Positions 1 to 6,676 are shown, numbered from the stretch's first letter. The stretch is DNA of 7,787 nt from an uncultured Clostridia bacterium (GCA_900554085.1 USGA01000026.1:1-7787); one strand, 5' to 3'. The notes: a model not told the origin generated them from the letters alone. Translations and numbers: made by a program.

Positions 1-1
1 T

Positions 2-1231
2 TTCTCTCTTCGCGTGGAAGGCGATTTCACCCTCAACGACAGCGTGGTTGCCGACGTCACCGTACTGGAAGCGGACGTTGCGGCGGGCGATTCGCTGACT
101 TTTTCCGCAGTTATATCCGTGAAAGCAAGTTGCGTGAGGCGCGAGGAAATCAACGCCCTCACCGACGCGGAGCAATGCTACAAAACCACCGAGACGCTCA
201 CTTTGCCCGTGCTCGTTGCGGCAAAGACCGTTTCCGTGCCCGTCAGCGACGAAGCGGAAGCGGGAGAAGTCGACAGGGTGGTGCTGTGCGACGGACAGGC
301 GGTCGTGACGGCGACGAGTGCGGAAAACGGCAAGGTCGTCGTCGAGGGCAACGTCAGCGCGGCGGTTTCGTATGTCGAGGACGGCAGACTGGAAACGGTG
401 CGGTTCGAAATTCCTTTCACCGAAGAAATAATAGCCGACGGCGCGGAGGAAGGGGACCGTGTTTCCGCTTCCGCCGTGGTCAGGAACTGCAAAATCGTGC
501 TCGCCGGTGTGACGGGTGCCAATATCGTCCGTTTCGAGGCGGACGTGGCGGTGAGAGCGCTGGTCACCCGTATGAGCAGCACCGAGGTTGTCGACGACCT
601 CTTTATGCTCACCAACGAAACCGATATCACCAGGCAGACTGCGGCATACCGCGTTTTCTGCGGACAGAATTACATTTCGGAAAAAGTGACGGGCACGGCT
701 CCTCTCGGCGACCGCCCCGACGCTCAGTCCGTTATCGCCGTTCCTTATGCGCGTTGCACCGTCGCGAGAACGGAGCGCACGGATTCGGGGGTTACGGTTG
801 AGGGCGTACTCACGGCCGACGTCGTGTACCGCGACGAGAACGGACTCAATTCCGTGCGTGCGGAAGTGCCTTTCTCGTTTGAGAAAACGGGTGACTACGG
901 CGACAATCTCACCGCCTGTTGCCTGGTGGAAAGGGTCAGCGCAAAGGCGCGCCGCGGAACGGATATCGACATAGACGCGTCCGTGGGAATAATGTTGTCC
1001 TCCTATTGCGAAGGCGCGTCCTCCTACGTCGCGGAAGTGGTCGCGGGGGCGGAAAAAGAGCAGAATACGGCGGCAATTTCGCTCTACATCGCGCAGGAGG
1101 GAGACACTATGTGGGAACTCTGCAAAGCGCTCACCGCCACTCCCGACGAAATAATGGGGCAGAATCCCGCCCTCACCGTGCCTCTCAAAGAGGGCGAACG
1201 GGTGGTCTATTTCCGAGCACTCGGGCTGTAA
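2..1231 (+). CDS. SPOCS (DUF3794) repeat and LysM spore-envelope protein, SipL-like (5' partial)
   Basis: The reading frame is open to the window's left edge, so the true start is upstream; a GTG at 14 is in frame but lies inside a repeat unit. About 409 residues are visible, counting from the codon at 2. They contain repeated beta-rich units: the end of one unit (roughly residues 1-60), then two fuller units with the matching cores VVVEGNVSAAVSY (near 113) and VTVEGVLTADVVY (near 265), about 152 residues apart. Each core is followed by an acidic beta-hairpin segment, as in SPOCS/DUF3794 domains. Residues about 361-407 form a C-terminal LysM domain (YIAQEGDTMWELCKAL, then PDEIMGQNP). This SPOCS plus LysM order is that of Clostridial SipL, which binds SpoIVA during spore coat assembly; other DUF3794-LysM paralogues exist, so no symbol is given. 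No signal peptide can be judged. A role in the mother-cell compartment is inferred from the family. A terminator follows 8 nt after the stop. Confidence 0.82.
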   Translation, partial: FSLRVEGDFTLNDSVVADVTVLEADVAAGDSLTFSAVISVKASCVRREEINALTDAEQCYKTTETLTLPVLVAAKTVSVPVSDEAEAGEVDRVVLCDGQAVVTATSAENGKVVVEGNVSAAVSYVEDGRLETVRFEIPFTEEIIADGAEEGDRVSASAVVRNCKIVLAGVTGANIVRFEADVAVRALVTRMSSTEVVDDLFMLTNETDITRQTAAYRVFCGQNYISEKVTGTAPLGDRPDAQSVIAVPYARCTVARTERTDSGVTVEGVLTADVVYRDENGLNSVRAEVPFSFEKTGDYGDNLTACCLVERVSAKARRGTDIDIDASVGIMLSSYCEGASSYVAEVVAGAEKEQNTAAISLYIAQEGDTMWELCKALTATPDEIMGQNPALTVPLKEGERVVYFRALGL

Positions 1232-1239
1232 GGGAACCG

Positions 1240-1271
1240 GGGGACGCCGTGCGGCGTCCCTCTTCCTTTTA
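1240..1271 (+). terminator. Rho-independent terminator after the SPOCS/LysM gene
   Basis: A perfect inverted repeat, GGGACGCCG (1241-1249) and CGGCGTCCC (1252-1260), forms a 9-bp GC-rich stem; 8 bp with a four-base GTGC loop is the sterically likely form. A G-T pair (1240/1261) can extend it. A pyrimidine tract, TCTTCCTTTT (1261-1270), follows directly. It lies 8 nt after the TAA and ends this transcript before the separately promoted ispE. Confidence 0.85.
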
Positions 1272-1293
1272 ATTGCCGAAAGTCGGGTCCCGT

Positions 1294-1316
1294 GGGCGCA
1301 TATTTGTTGTGCGCCC
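1294..1316. repeat. Inverted repeat over the -35 region of ispE
   Basis: GGGCGCA (1294-1300) and TGCGCCC (1310-1316) are exact complements around a 9-nt AT-rich loop. No T-tract follows, so it is not a convincing second terminator. Relative to the predicted start at 1341 it spans about -47 to -25 and therefore covers the -35 region. It could be an operator for a dimeric regulator, or simply a DNA hairpin; the sequence alone does not decide. Confidence 0.5.
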
Positions 1317-1334
1317 GTGCAATTGTGGTATAAT
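1304..1334 (+). promoter_or_regulatory. Extended -10 promoter of ispE
   Basis: TATAAT at 1329-1334 matches the sigma-A -10 consensus exactly and is preceded by TGG at 1326-1328, the TGn extended -10 motif. The -35 region is poor: TTGTGC at 1307-1312 (16-nt spacer) or TTGTTG at 1304-1309 (19-nt spacer), as expected where TGn compensates. Placing the hexamer at -12 to -7 puts +1 at G1341, the first base of the ispE GTG codon. Confidence 0.75.
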
Positions 1335-1340
1335 AACGGT

Positions 1341-2180
1341 GTGGAAAGTGTAAGAATTGCCGCAAAAGTCAATTTGTCTCTTGCCATAACGGGCAAAAGA
1401 GGGAATATGCACACGCTCGATATGAGAGTATGCTCCGTCAATCTGTTCGACAGGGTGACGTTGCTTTCCCGCGACGAAGCGGCCGAACGGGAGAACAGGG
1501 GCGAATGCGTCGTGCTGGGCGGTGGCAGATTTGCTTTCGCTTCCGCACTCGCGGACTTCCGTCCCCGACTGATGTTGCCGCGCCTGGAAAACGCGTACAA
1601 CGCCATAAAGGAATATTTCGGCGACATCGACGGTGTGTTTCTCGTGGAGAAAAGCATACCCCCTTGCGCCGGTATGGGAGGCTCGTCGGCTGCGGTTGCC
1701 GCCGTGGTGCGTCTGCTGGAAAAAAAGACCGGCAAGACTCCCGATGCAGGATTTCTGCTGTCGCTCGGCTCGGACGTTCCGTATATGTATACGGGCGGAG
1801 AAGCGCGCGTGACGGGGTGCGGCGAGAGTGTGGAGAAATTGCCTTTCGTTCTGCGTCACGTCGTGGTCGTTTACGTAAACGGAGGAGTGGACACCGCGAC
1901 GGCGTACGGGTTGTACGACTCGGGCGCGCAGTGTGCGGGAGACAATCACCTGTTTGCGGCGGCTTGTGCGTTGAACGGAGGTGTGCCCGTTGCGGCGCGC
2001 GCCCTTGCGGACGCGGGCGCGGAAAGAATTGTTATGTCGGGCAGCGGCTCTGCGGTCTGCGCGTTTTTCGACGGCGAGGACGAGGCGGCGCGCGTGCTTT
2101 CCTCTCTGCCGTCCGAATTCAATGCCGAAATTTTGCGTACAATCGATTGTTTTCCGTATTCTGTTCGGTCGGATTTGTAA
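1341..2180 (+). CDS. ispE: 4-diphosphocytidyl-2-C-methyl-D-erythritol kinase
   Basis: This cytosolic GHMP-family kinase phosphorylates CDP-methylerythritol with ATP in the MEP isoprenoid pathway. The product has 279 residues, the usual size. Visible motifs are the N-terminal AAKVNLSLAITGKR with the substrate Lys9, His24 in the GKRGNMHTLD segment, the ATP loop KSIPPCAGMGGSSAAVAA (about 104-121), SLGSDVPYMYTGGEAR with the catalytic Asp145, and the C-terminal MSGSGSAVCAFF (about 232-243). The ATP loop differs from the common GAGLGGGSSDAA: it is one residue shorter and has Ala for Asp. The GTG at 1341 is chosen because Lys9 must be included, no other start codon lies between it and Lys9, and the in-frame GTG at 1317 and TTG at 1323 are upstream of or inside the promoter. 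No Shine-Dalgarno precedes 1341, so translation may be leaderless. No hairpin terminator follows, so read-through into the glycogen genes is possible. Confidence 0.92.
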   Translation: MESVRIAAKVNLSLAITGKRGNMHTLDMRVCSVNLFDRVTLLSRDEAAERENRGECVVLGGGRFAFASALADFRPRLMLPRLENAYNAIKEYFGDIDGVFLVEKSIPPCAGMGGSSAAVAAVVRLLEKKTGKTPDAGFLLSLGSDVPYMYTGGEARVTGCGESVEKLPFVLRHVVVVYVNGGVDTATAYGLYDSGAQCAGDNHLFAAACALNGGVPVAARALADAGAERIVMSGSGSAVCAFFDGEDEAARVLSSLPSEFNAEILRTIDCFPYSVRSDL

Positions 2181-2242
2181 AAAAAGAGGGTATTTTTTGT
2201 CATTTTTACTCCAAAAAACGTTTGAGAATCGCGCAATTTGCG

Positions 2243-2290
2243 AAAAATGCAAAATCCGCTCTTGTAACGCGCGCGCGTTTTTGCTATAAT
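2243..2290 (+). promoter_or_regulatory. Strong sigma-A promoter of the glycogen operon
   Basis: TTGTAA (2262-2267) and TATAAT (2285-2290) are separated by an ideal 17-nt spacer, with TGC (2282-2284) giving an extended -10. A-tracts at 2243-2247 and 2251-2254 fall near -54 to -43 of the predicted start (about 2297), where an UP element would contact the alpha subunits. The segment 2181-2260 is clearly more AT-rich than the flanking genes. This is the only strong promoter seen ahead of glgB, and no other is evident inside the operon. Confidence 0.82.
2266..2279. promoter_or_regulatory. Perfect 14-bp palindrome in the glgB promoter spacer (operator candidate)
   Basis: AACGCGCGCGCGTT is a perfect palindrome lying between the -35 and -10 hexamers and overlapping the last two bases of the -35. 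A regulator bound here would compete directly with RNA polymerase. The regulator is unknown. The alternating CG run could also be a chance result of a GC-rich genome, though the flanking AA/TT keeps the symmetry. Confidence 0.5.
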
Positions 2291-2296
2291 GTGTAG

Positions 2297-2400
2297 GCGG
2301 AAAAGTGCGGCGAACGGCGGATTTCCGTCGGTTCCGCGCGTCAAGATGCGTTCCGCGCAATTCGGAAGACGGGAGAGGCGGGCTTGCCGCCGACGGTGAA
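2297..2400 (+). other. Structured 5' leader of the glgBCDA mRNA
   Basis: This is the roughly 104-nt untranslated region between the predicted transcription start and the glgB ATG. It can fold locally: GAAC-GGCGG (2312-2320) pairs with CCGTC-(G)-GTTC (2325-2334) around ATTT with one bulged G, and GGCGG pairs with CCGCC around GCTTG shortly before the start codon. The only Shine-Dalgarno-like match near the ATG is GGTGA (2394-2398), which is weak. No known riboswitch class is recognised. Confidence 0.5.
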
Positions 2401-4293
2401 ATGGCAGAAAGACCGGACAGTTACGCAGCGTATTTGTTTCACGAAGGCACCAATTATCAGGCGCATCAACTCTTTTCGCCTACACCCGTGACCGAGAACG
2501 GAGTGGAAGGCTGGCGTTTTTCCGTGTGGGCTCCCAACGCGGTCAAGGTCTCAGTCGTCGGTGATTTCAACAACTGGGACGAGAACGCCCACGTTATGGA
2601 GGACAACGACGGTATCTGGACGTTGTTCATAGCGGGTCTGAAACAATTCGACGTCTACAAGTATGCGGTTACCGCCCGCAACGGAAAGACCACGCTCAAA
2701 TGCGACCCGTACGGTCTGCATTTCGAGACCGCTCCCGCCAACGCCTCCAAACTTTACGACGTTTCCGGCTACAGGTGGAAAGACAGAAAGTGGATGACCG
2801 ACAGGAAAAATTACAATCCCTACGGCTCCCCGATGAACATTTACGAAGTGCACGCGGGCAGTTGGCGCAGATACGCCGACGGCAATTTTCTCAGTTATTC
2901 CGCGCTTGCCGACCAACTCATTCCATACGTCAAGAAAATGGGGTACACCCACATAGAACTTATGCCGCTCACCGAATATCCTTTCGAGGGCAGTTGGGGT
3001 TATCAGGTGACGGGTATGTTCGCCCCCACTTCGAGGTACGGCACTCCCAAGGACTTTATGAAATTCGTAGACCGCTGCCACCGTGCCGGGATAGGCGTCA
3101 TTCTCGACTGGGTGCTTGCTCATTTTCCCCGCGACGAACACGGTCTGGCTATGTTTGACGGCACGCCGCTCTACGAATACGCCGACCCCCGCAAGGGCGA
3201 GCACAAGGAATGGGGCACCAAGGTTTACGATTTCGGCAAGAACGAAGTCAAAAGTTTCCTGATTTCGGCGGCGATGTTCTGGTTCGACACCTATCACATC
3301 GACGGCATCAGGTGCGACGCCGTGGCGTCTATGCTTTATCTCGACTACGGCAGGAAAGACGGCGAATGGGTGCCCAACGTCTACGGCGGCAATTACAATC
3401 TGGAAGCCAAGGAATTTTTGCAGAAACTCAACACCGCCATTCTCACGAAACATCACGGCGTCATCACGGTTGCCGAGGAATCCACGGCGTTCCCGATGGT
3501 CACGCTCCCCGCTTATCAGGGCGGATTGGGATTCAATTTCAAGTGGAATATGGGCTGGATGAACGACAGCCTGCACTATATTTCCCTCGACCCGTTCTTC
3601 AGGAAAGACAACCACAACAACCTCACTTTCGCAATCACTTACGCTTATTCCGAAAACTACATTCTGCCCATATCTCACGACGAAGTCGTGCACGGAAAAT
3701 GCAGTATGATAAACAAAATCCCCGGCGATTACGACGCCAAGTTCGAGGGTCTCAAGGCCTTCTACGGATTTATGATGGCGCACCCCGGGAAAAAACTCAA
3801 TTTTATGGGTAACGAGTTCGCGCAGTTCATAGAATGGAATTACGCGCAGGAATTGGATTGGTTCCTGCTCGATTACCCCCGTCACCGCACTTTCAGAAAG
3901 TTTATGCAGGATCTCAACGCTTTCTATCTCGAAAACAAGGCGCTGTGGCAACTCGACTGCTCCTACGAGGGCTTCAAGTGGATAGTGGTGGACGACAACA
4001 CGCAGAACATCATTTCGTTCATTCGTCGCGCGGCGGACGGCGAATACGTGATATGCGTCGTCAATTTCTCGCCCGTGGAGCGCAAGAAATACGTTATGGG
4101 AGTGCCCGAGGGCGGCTACTTCAAGGCGGAACTGACTTCCGCACTCAAGAAATACGGCGGAGCAGAGGAGCGTCGCCCCACTTTCCGCGCGACGTCCAAA
4201 CAGTCGCACGGTCAGCCGTATTCCGTCAAACTGAACATACCGGGGAACAGCGTTATGTTCCTCAAACCCGTGAATAAGGAGGAAAAGCAATGA
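2401..4293 (+). CDS. glgB: 1,4-alpha-glucan branching enzyme (GH13)
   Basis: This enzyme cuts alpha-1,4-glucan chains and rejoins the pieces as alpha-1,6 branches during glycogen synthesis. The 630-residue product has the short-N-terminus GlgB layout: a CBM48 domain (about 15-105, including FSVWAPNAVKVSVVGDFNNW at 40-58), the GH13 barrel, and a C-terminal beta domain. All four catalytic regions are intact: ILDWVLAHFPRD (Asp236, His241), GIRCDAVASMLYLDYGR with the nucleophile Asp306, VAEESTAFP with the acid/base Glu359, and ISHDEVVHGK with His426 and Asp427. The ATG at 2401 gives a family-like N-terminus (YLFHEGTNYQ). An in-frame GTG at 2305 would add 32 Arg-rich residues unlike other GlgBs and starts only about 8 nt after the predicted mRNA 5' end, so it is less likely. 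The stop overlaps the glgC start by 4 nt (ATGA), which implies translational coupling. Confidence 0.97.
   Translation: MAERPDSYAAYLFHEGTNYQAHQLFSPTPVTENGVEGWRFSVWAPNAVKVSVVGDFNNWDENAHVMEDNDGIWTLFIAGLKQFDVYKYAVTARNGKTTLKCDPYGLHFETAPANASKLYDVSGYRWKDRKWMTDRKNYNPYGSPMNIYEVHAGSWRRYADGNFLSYSALADQLIPYVKKMGYTHIELMPLTEYPFEGSWGYQVTGMFAPTSRYGTPKDFMKFVDRCHRAGIGVILDWVLAHFPRDEHGLAMFDGTPLYEYADPRKGEHKEWGTKVYDFGKNEVKSFLISAAMFWFDTYHIDGIRCDAVASMLYLDYGRKDGEWVPNVYGGNYNLEAKEFLQKLNTAILTKHHGVITVAEESTAFPMVTLPAYQGGLGFNFKWNMGWMNDSLHYISLDPFFRKDNHNNLTFAITYAYSENYILPISHDEVVHGKCSMINKIPGDYDAKFEGLKAFYGFMMAHPGKKLNFMGNEFAQFIEWNYAQELDWFLLDYPRHRTFRKFMQDLNAFYLENKALWQLDCSYEGFKWIVVDDNTQNIISFIRRAADGEYVICVVNFSPVERKKYVMGVPEGGYFKAELTSALKKYGGAEERRPTFRATSKQSHGQPYSVKLNIPGNSVMFLKPVNKEEKQ
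4276..4282 (+). promoter_or_regulatory. Ribosome binding site of glgC inside the glgB end
   Basis: AAGGAGG sits within the last codons of glgB, 7 nt before the glgC ATG at 4290. This full-strength site together with the ATGA overlap fixes the glgC start and allows efficient re-initiation by ribosomes finishing glgB. Confidence 0.9.
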
Positions 4294-5495
4294 AAAACGG
4301 CGCAAAGAAGGAATGCATAGCAATGCTTCTTGCGGGCGGACAGGGGACTCGTCTCGGCGTTCTGACGAGCGACGTCGCCAAGCCTGCCGTGCCATTCGCG
4401 GCGAAGTACCGCATCATCGACTTTCCGCTGTCCAACTGCGTCAACAGCGGCATAGACACAATCGGCGTGCTCACGCAGTACCGTCCTTTCGAGTTGCACC
4501 AGTATATCGGCAACGGACAGCCGTGGGACCTCGACAGGCTCAACGGCGGTATCTTCGTTCTGCCGCCTTTTATGCGTGCGAAGTCGGGCGAATGGTACAA
4601 GGGCACGGCGAACGCCATTTATCAGAACATCGAGTTCATCGACGACTATAATCCCGATTACGTCGTGCTTCTGTCGGGCGACCACATCTACAAGATGGAC
4701 TACGCCGCTATGCTCGAAGCCCACAAGAAGAACAGGGCAGACTGCACCATAGCCGCGCTCGAAGTGCCCATTCAGGAAGCCAGCCGTTTCGGAATCCTCA
4801 ACGTCAAGAAGAACAACGAGATTTACGAATTTGAGGAGAAGCCCAAGAACCCCAAGTCCACCAAGGCGTCTATGGGAATCTACATCTTCACCTGGAGCGT
4901 GCTCAGAAAGTACCTCATAGAGGATGAAGCCGACAAGAATTCCGAAAACGATTTCGGAAAGAACATCATTCCCAAGATGCTCGCGGACGGTCAGCGTATG
5001 TTTGCCTATGCGTTCCAGGGCTATTGGAAGGACGTCGGGACCATTTCTTCGCTGTGGGAGGCCAATATGGACGTGCTCCACGGCGGACAGGGTGCGGAAC
5101 AACTCGACCTCGATGACGACAGTTGGAAGATATACGCGAGAAATATGGCGGAGCCGCCGCACTACATATCTCCCACGGGCAGGGTCAAGAACTGTCTGAT
5201 TTCCGAAGGTACCGTCGTACACGGCACCGTCAAGGACAGCATCATTTCCCACTCCGTCACGATAGGCAAGAACGCCTACGTCGAAGGCTCCATAATTATG
5301 CCCGGCGCGGTTATCGGCGAGGGGGCGGACGTCCGCTATTCCATAGTGGGCTGGAACGCCAAAATCGGCGAGAACTGTATGGTGGGCGAGACCCTCGGCG
5401 AATGCAAGTCGGGCGAATGGAAGATAAGCGTTATCGCGCCTAATTACGAATTGCCCGAGGGCACCAATGTCGGCGCCAACGAAATGATAGGGTAA
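4290..5495 (+). CDS. glgC: Glucose-1-phosphate adenylyltransferase, catalytic subunit
   Basis: ADP-glucose pyrophosphorylase makes ADP-glucose and pyrophosphate from ATP and glucose-1-phosphate, the committed step of glycogen synthesis. The 401-residue product has the nucleotidyltransferase N-domain with AGGQGTRL (15-22), AKPAVPF with Lys31, and RIIDFPLSN (41-49). LSGDHIYKMDY carries the metal-binding catalytic Asp131, and EFEEKP carries Lys184, which matches the glucose-1-phosphate lysine; the 53-residue spacing equals that of Asp142 and Lys195 in E. coli GlgC. From about residue 290 to 380, hexapeptide-type repeats (SIISHSVTIGKNAYVEGSII and following) form the left-handed beta-helix used for oligomerisation and allostery. 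It lies between glgB (4-nt overlap) and glgD (10-nt gap). The adjacent degenerate homologue GlgD suggests a GlgC/GlgD hetero-oligomer, as known in Geobacillus. Confidence 0.97.
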   Translation: MKNGAKKECIAMLLAGGQGTRLGVLTSDVAKPAVPFAAKYRIIDFPLSNCVNSGIDTIGVLTQYRPFELHQYIGNGQPWDLDRLNGGIFVLPPFMRAKSGEWYKGTANAIYQNIEFIDDYNPDYVVLLSGDHIYKMDYAAMLEAHKKNRADCTIAALEVPIQEASRFGILNVKKNNEIYEFEEKPKNPKSTKASMGIYIFTWSVLRKYLIEDEADKNSENDFGKNIIPKMLADGQRMFAYAFQGYWKDVGTISSLWEANMDVLHGGQGAEQLDLDDDSWKIYARNMAEPPHYISPTGRVKNCLISEGTVVHGTVKDSIISHSVTIGKNAYVEGSIIMPGAVIGEGADVRYSIVGWNAKIGENCMVGETLGECKSGEWKISVIAPNYELPEGTNVGANEMIG

Positions 5496-5500
5496 GGAGG
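5494..5500 (+). promoter_or_regulatory. Ribosome binding site of glgD overlapping the glgC stop
   Basis: AAGGAGG begins within the TAA stop codon of glgC and lies 5 nt before the glgD ATG at 5506. It identifies the start and implies coupled, near-equal translation of GlgC and GlgD, consistent with a complex of the two. Confidence 0.9.
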
Positions 5501-5505
5501 AAGTT

Positions 5506-6621
5506 ATGAAAAACAACGCATTGGCGGTGCTTTTCGCATCGGACGAGGACAGCCATCTCAACGACCTCACCATACACCGCACGACGGCAAGTCTTCCTTT
5601 CGGGGGCAGGTACAGACTCATCGACTTTGTGCTGTCCAACCTCGTGCACGCCAACATCACCAAGATAGGTATAATAACGCGCAACAACTACAACAGCCTT
5701 ATGGACCATATCCGTCAGGGGCGCGACTGGGACCTCAACAGGAAGAACAGCGGCATTTCCGTTTATCCTCCCTTCGTGTTCAACTCCGCCCACGAGGTCT
5801 ACAAGGGCAAAATCGAAGCGCTTTATATGCTCCGCGGATTCCTTATGAATTCTTCCGAGGAATACGTGGTCATTTCCAACACCAATATCGCGTTCAACAT
5901 CGACTTCGACGAGGTGGAGAAGTTCCACGCCGACAAGGGTGCGGACATTACGATGCTCACCTACACGACGGCAGAGACCAACCCCCGCAAACTCATCGTC
6001 ACCGCCGACAAGAACAAGCGCATAAAGGATTTGCGTTATCCCGTGGCGTCCGATACGGGCAAGCAACTGTGCAACCTCAACATTTATTACGTCAAGAAGG
6101 ATTTGCTCATTTCGCTCATAGACAACGCCTATGCGCACGGTGCGTACGACTTCGAGAAAGACATTCTCCGTCAGGGGCTCGATGACCTTTACGTGATGAG
6201 TTTCGAGGTGGACAACTACGTTGCGGTCATCGACCGTATTCCCACCTACTTCAAGAGCAGTATGGAATTGCTTCAGCCCTCCGTGCGCGAAGACCTGTTC
6301 TACAGCCATTCGACCATTCTCACCAAGGTCAAGGACAGCGTCCCCGCCAAGTACCGCGAGGGAGCGGACGTGCACAATTCCATAATCGCCGACGGCTGCG
6401 AAATCAACGGCACGGTCGAAAACAGCATACTTTTCCGAAGCGTGAAAGTGGGCAAAGGGGCGGTTATCCGCAATTCCATAATTATGGAGAGCGGTATCAT
6501 AATGGAAAACGCCCACCTCGATTACGTCATCACCGACAAGGATTGCATAATCCAGTCCGGCAGGAGACTCAGCGGCTACGAGTCCTATCCGCTCGTGGTG
6601 GTGAAGGGGAAGGTCATCTGA
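5506..6621 (+). CDS. glgD: GlgD, non-catalytic ADP-glucose pyrophosphorylase subunit
   Basis: This 371-residue protein is a GlgC paralogue, clear from YRLIDFVLSN (36-45), WDLNRKNSGISVYPPF, and a C-terminal beta-helix (about 290-360, NSIIADGCEINGTVENSILF). It lacks the active site. The AGGQGTRL loop of GlgC is replaced by ASDEDSHL (11-18). The SGDH catalytic Asp is replaced within SNTNIAFNIDF (Thr126 at the aligned position). The EFEEKP lysine has no counterpart; LRYP is found there. The rest of the fold is intact and in frame, so it is not a pseudogene. From family knowledge, GlgD of Geobacillus is inactive alone but boosts GlgC and alters its regulation, and the same role is inferred here. 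The stop at 6619-6621 is followed by a 55-nt gap with two hairpins before glgA. Confidence 0.93.
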   Translation: MKNNALAVLFASDEDSHLNDLTIHRTTASLPFGGRYRLIDFVLSNLVHANITKIGIITRNNYNSLMDHIRQGRDWDLNRKNSGISVYPPFVFNSAHEVYKGKIEALYMLRGFLMNSSEEYVVISNTNIAFNIDFDEVEKFHADKGADITMLTYTTAETNPRKLIVTADKNKRIKDLRYPVASDTGKQLCNLNIYYVKKDLLISLIDNAYAHGAYDFEKDILRQGLDDLYVMSFEVDNYVAVIDRIPTYFKSSMELLQPSVREDLFYSHSTILTKVKDSVPAKYREGADVHNSIIADGCEINGTVENSILFRSVKVGKGAVIRNSIIMESGIIMENAHLDYVITDKDCIIQSGRRLSGYESYPLVVVKGKVI

Positions 6622-6622
6622 C

Positions 6623-6662
6623 CGTGCGGCCCGGCACGACTACTTTGTGGGCGCTTGCGCCC
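6623..6662. repeat. Two tandem small hairpins between glgD and glgA
   Basis: CGTGC (6623-6627) pairs with GCACG (6634-6638), and GGGCGC (6649-6654) pairs with GCGCCC (6657-6662) around TT (more likely 5 bp with a CTTG loop). Neither is followed by a T-run, so they are not intrinsic terminators. The second ends 1 nt before the glgA ribosome binding site. Possible roles are an RNA-stability or processing element, or modulation of glgA translation. Confidence 0.5.
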
Positions 6663-6663
6663 G

Positions 6664-6670
6664 AAAGGAG
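6664..6670 (+). promoter_or_regulatory. Ribosome binding site of glgA
   Basis: AAAGGAG lies 6 nt before the ATG at 6677 and fixes the glgA start. It abuts the 3' arm of a small hairpin, so its access might depend on that structure. Confidence 0.88.
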
Positions 6671-6676
6671 ATAGAT

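Noticed and set aside
1317..1340. Earlier in-frame starts for ispE (GTG 1317, TTG 1323)
   Set aside because: They would place the start codon inside or upstream of the extended -10 promoter and add residues not seen in IspE.
2181..2260. Possible terminator after ispE
   Set aside because: There are A- and T-runs (for example A 2179-2185, T 2193-2198), but only AT stems can form and no GC-rich hairpin precedes a T-run.
2268..2277. The (CG)5 run as a Z-DNA-forming element
   Set aside because: Ten bases is short for this, and the symmetric AA/TT flanks and promoter position fit an operator better.
2305..2400. 32-codon N-terminal extension of glgB
   Set aside because: The Arg-rich peptide does not resemble GlgB N-termini and overlaps a hairpin-forming leader. 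The ATG at 2401 gives a typical start.
2551..4395. Long minus-strand open frame (614 codons) opposite glgB
   Set aside because: It lies antisense to an unmistakable GlgB with all catalytic motifs. Long antisense frames arise here from GC-rich codon bias, and its translation shows no recognisable domain.
4212..5687. Long minus-strand open frame (491 codons) opposite glgC and the glgD start
   Set aside because: It spans the ends of three real genes on the other strand, has no recognisable motif, and is explained by the codon usage of glgC.
5506..6621. glgD as a decaying glgC duplicate (pseudogene)
   Set aside because: The frame is full length with a good ribosome binding site and a conserved fold, and loss of these residues is the known state of GlgD.
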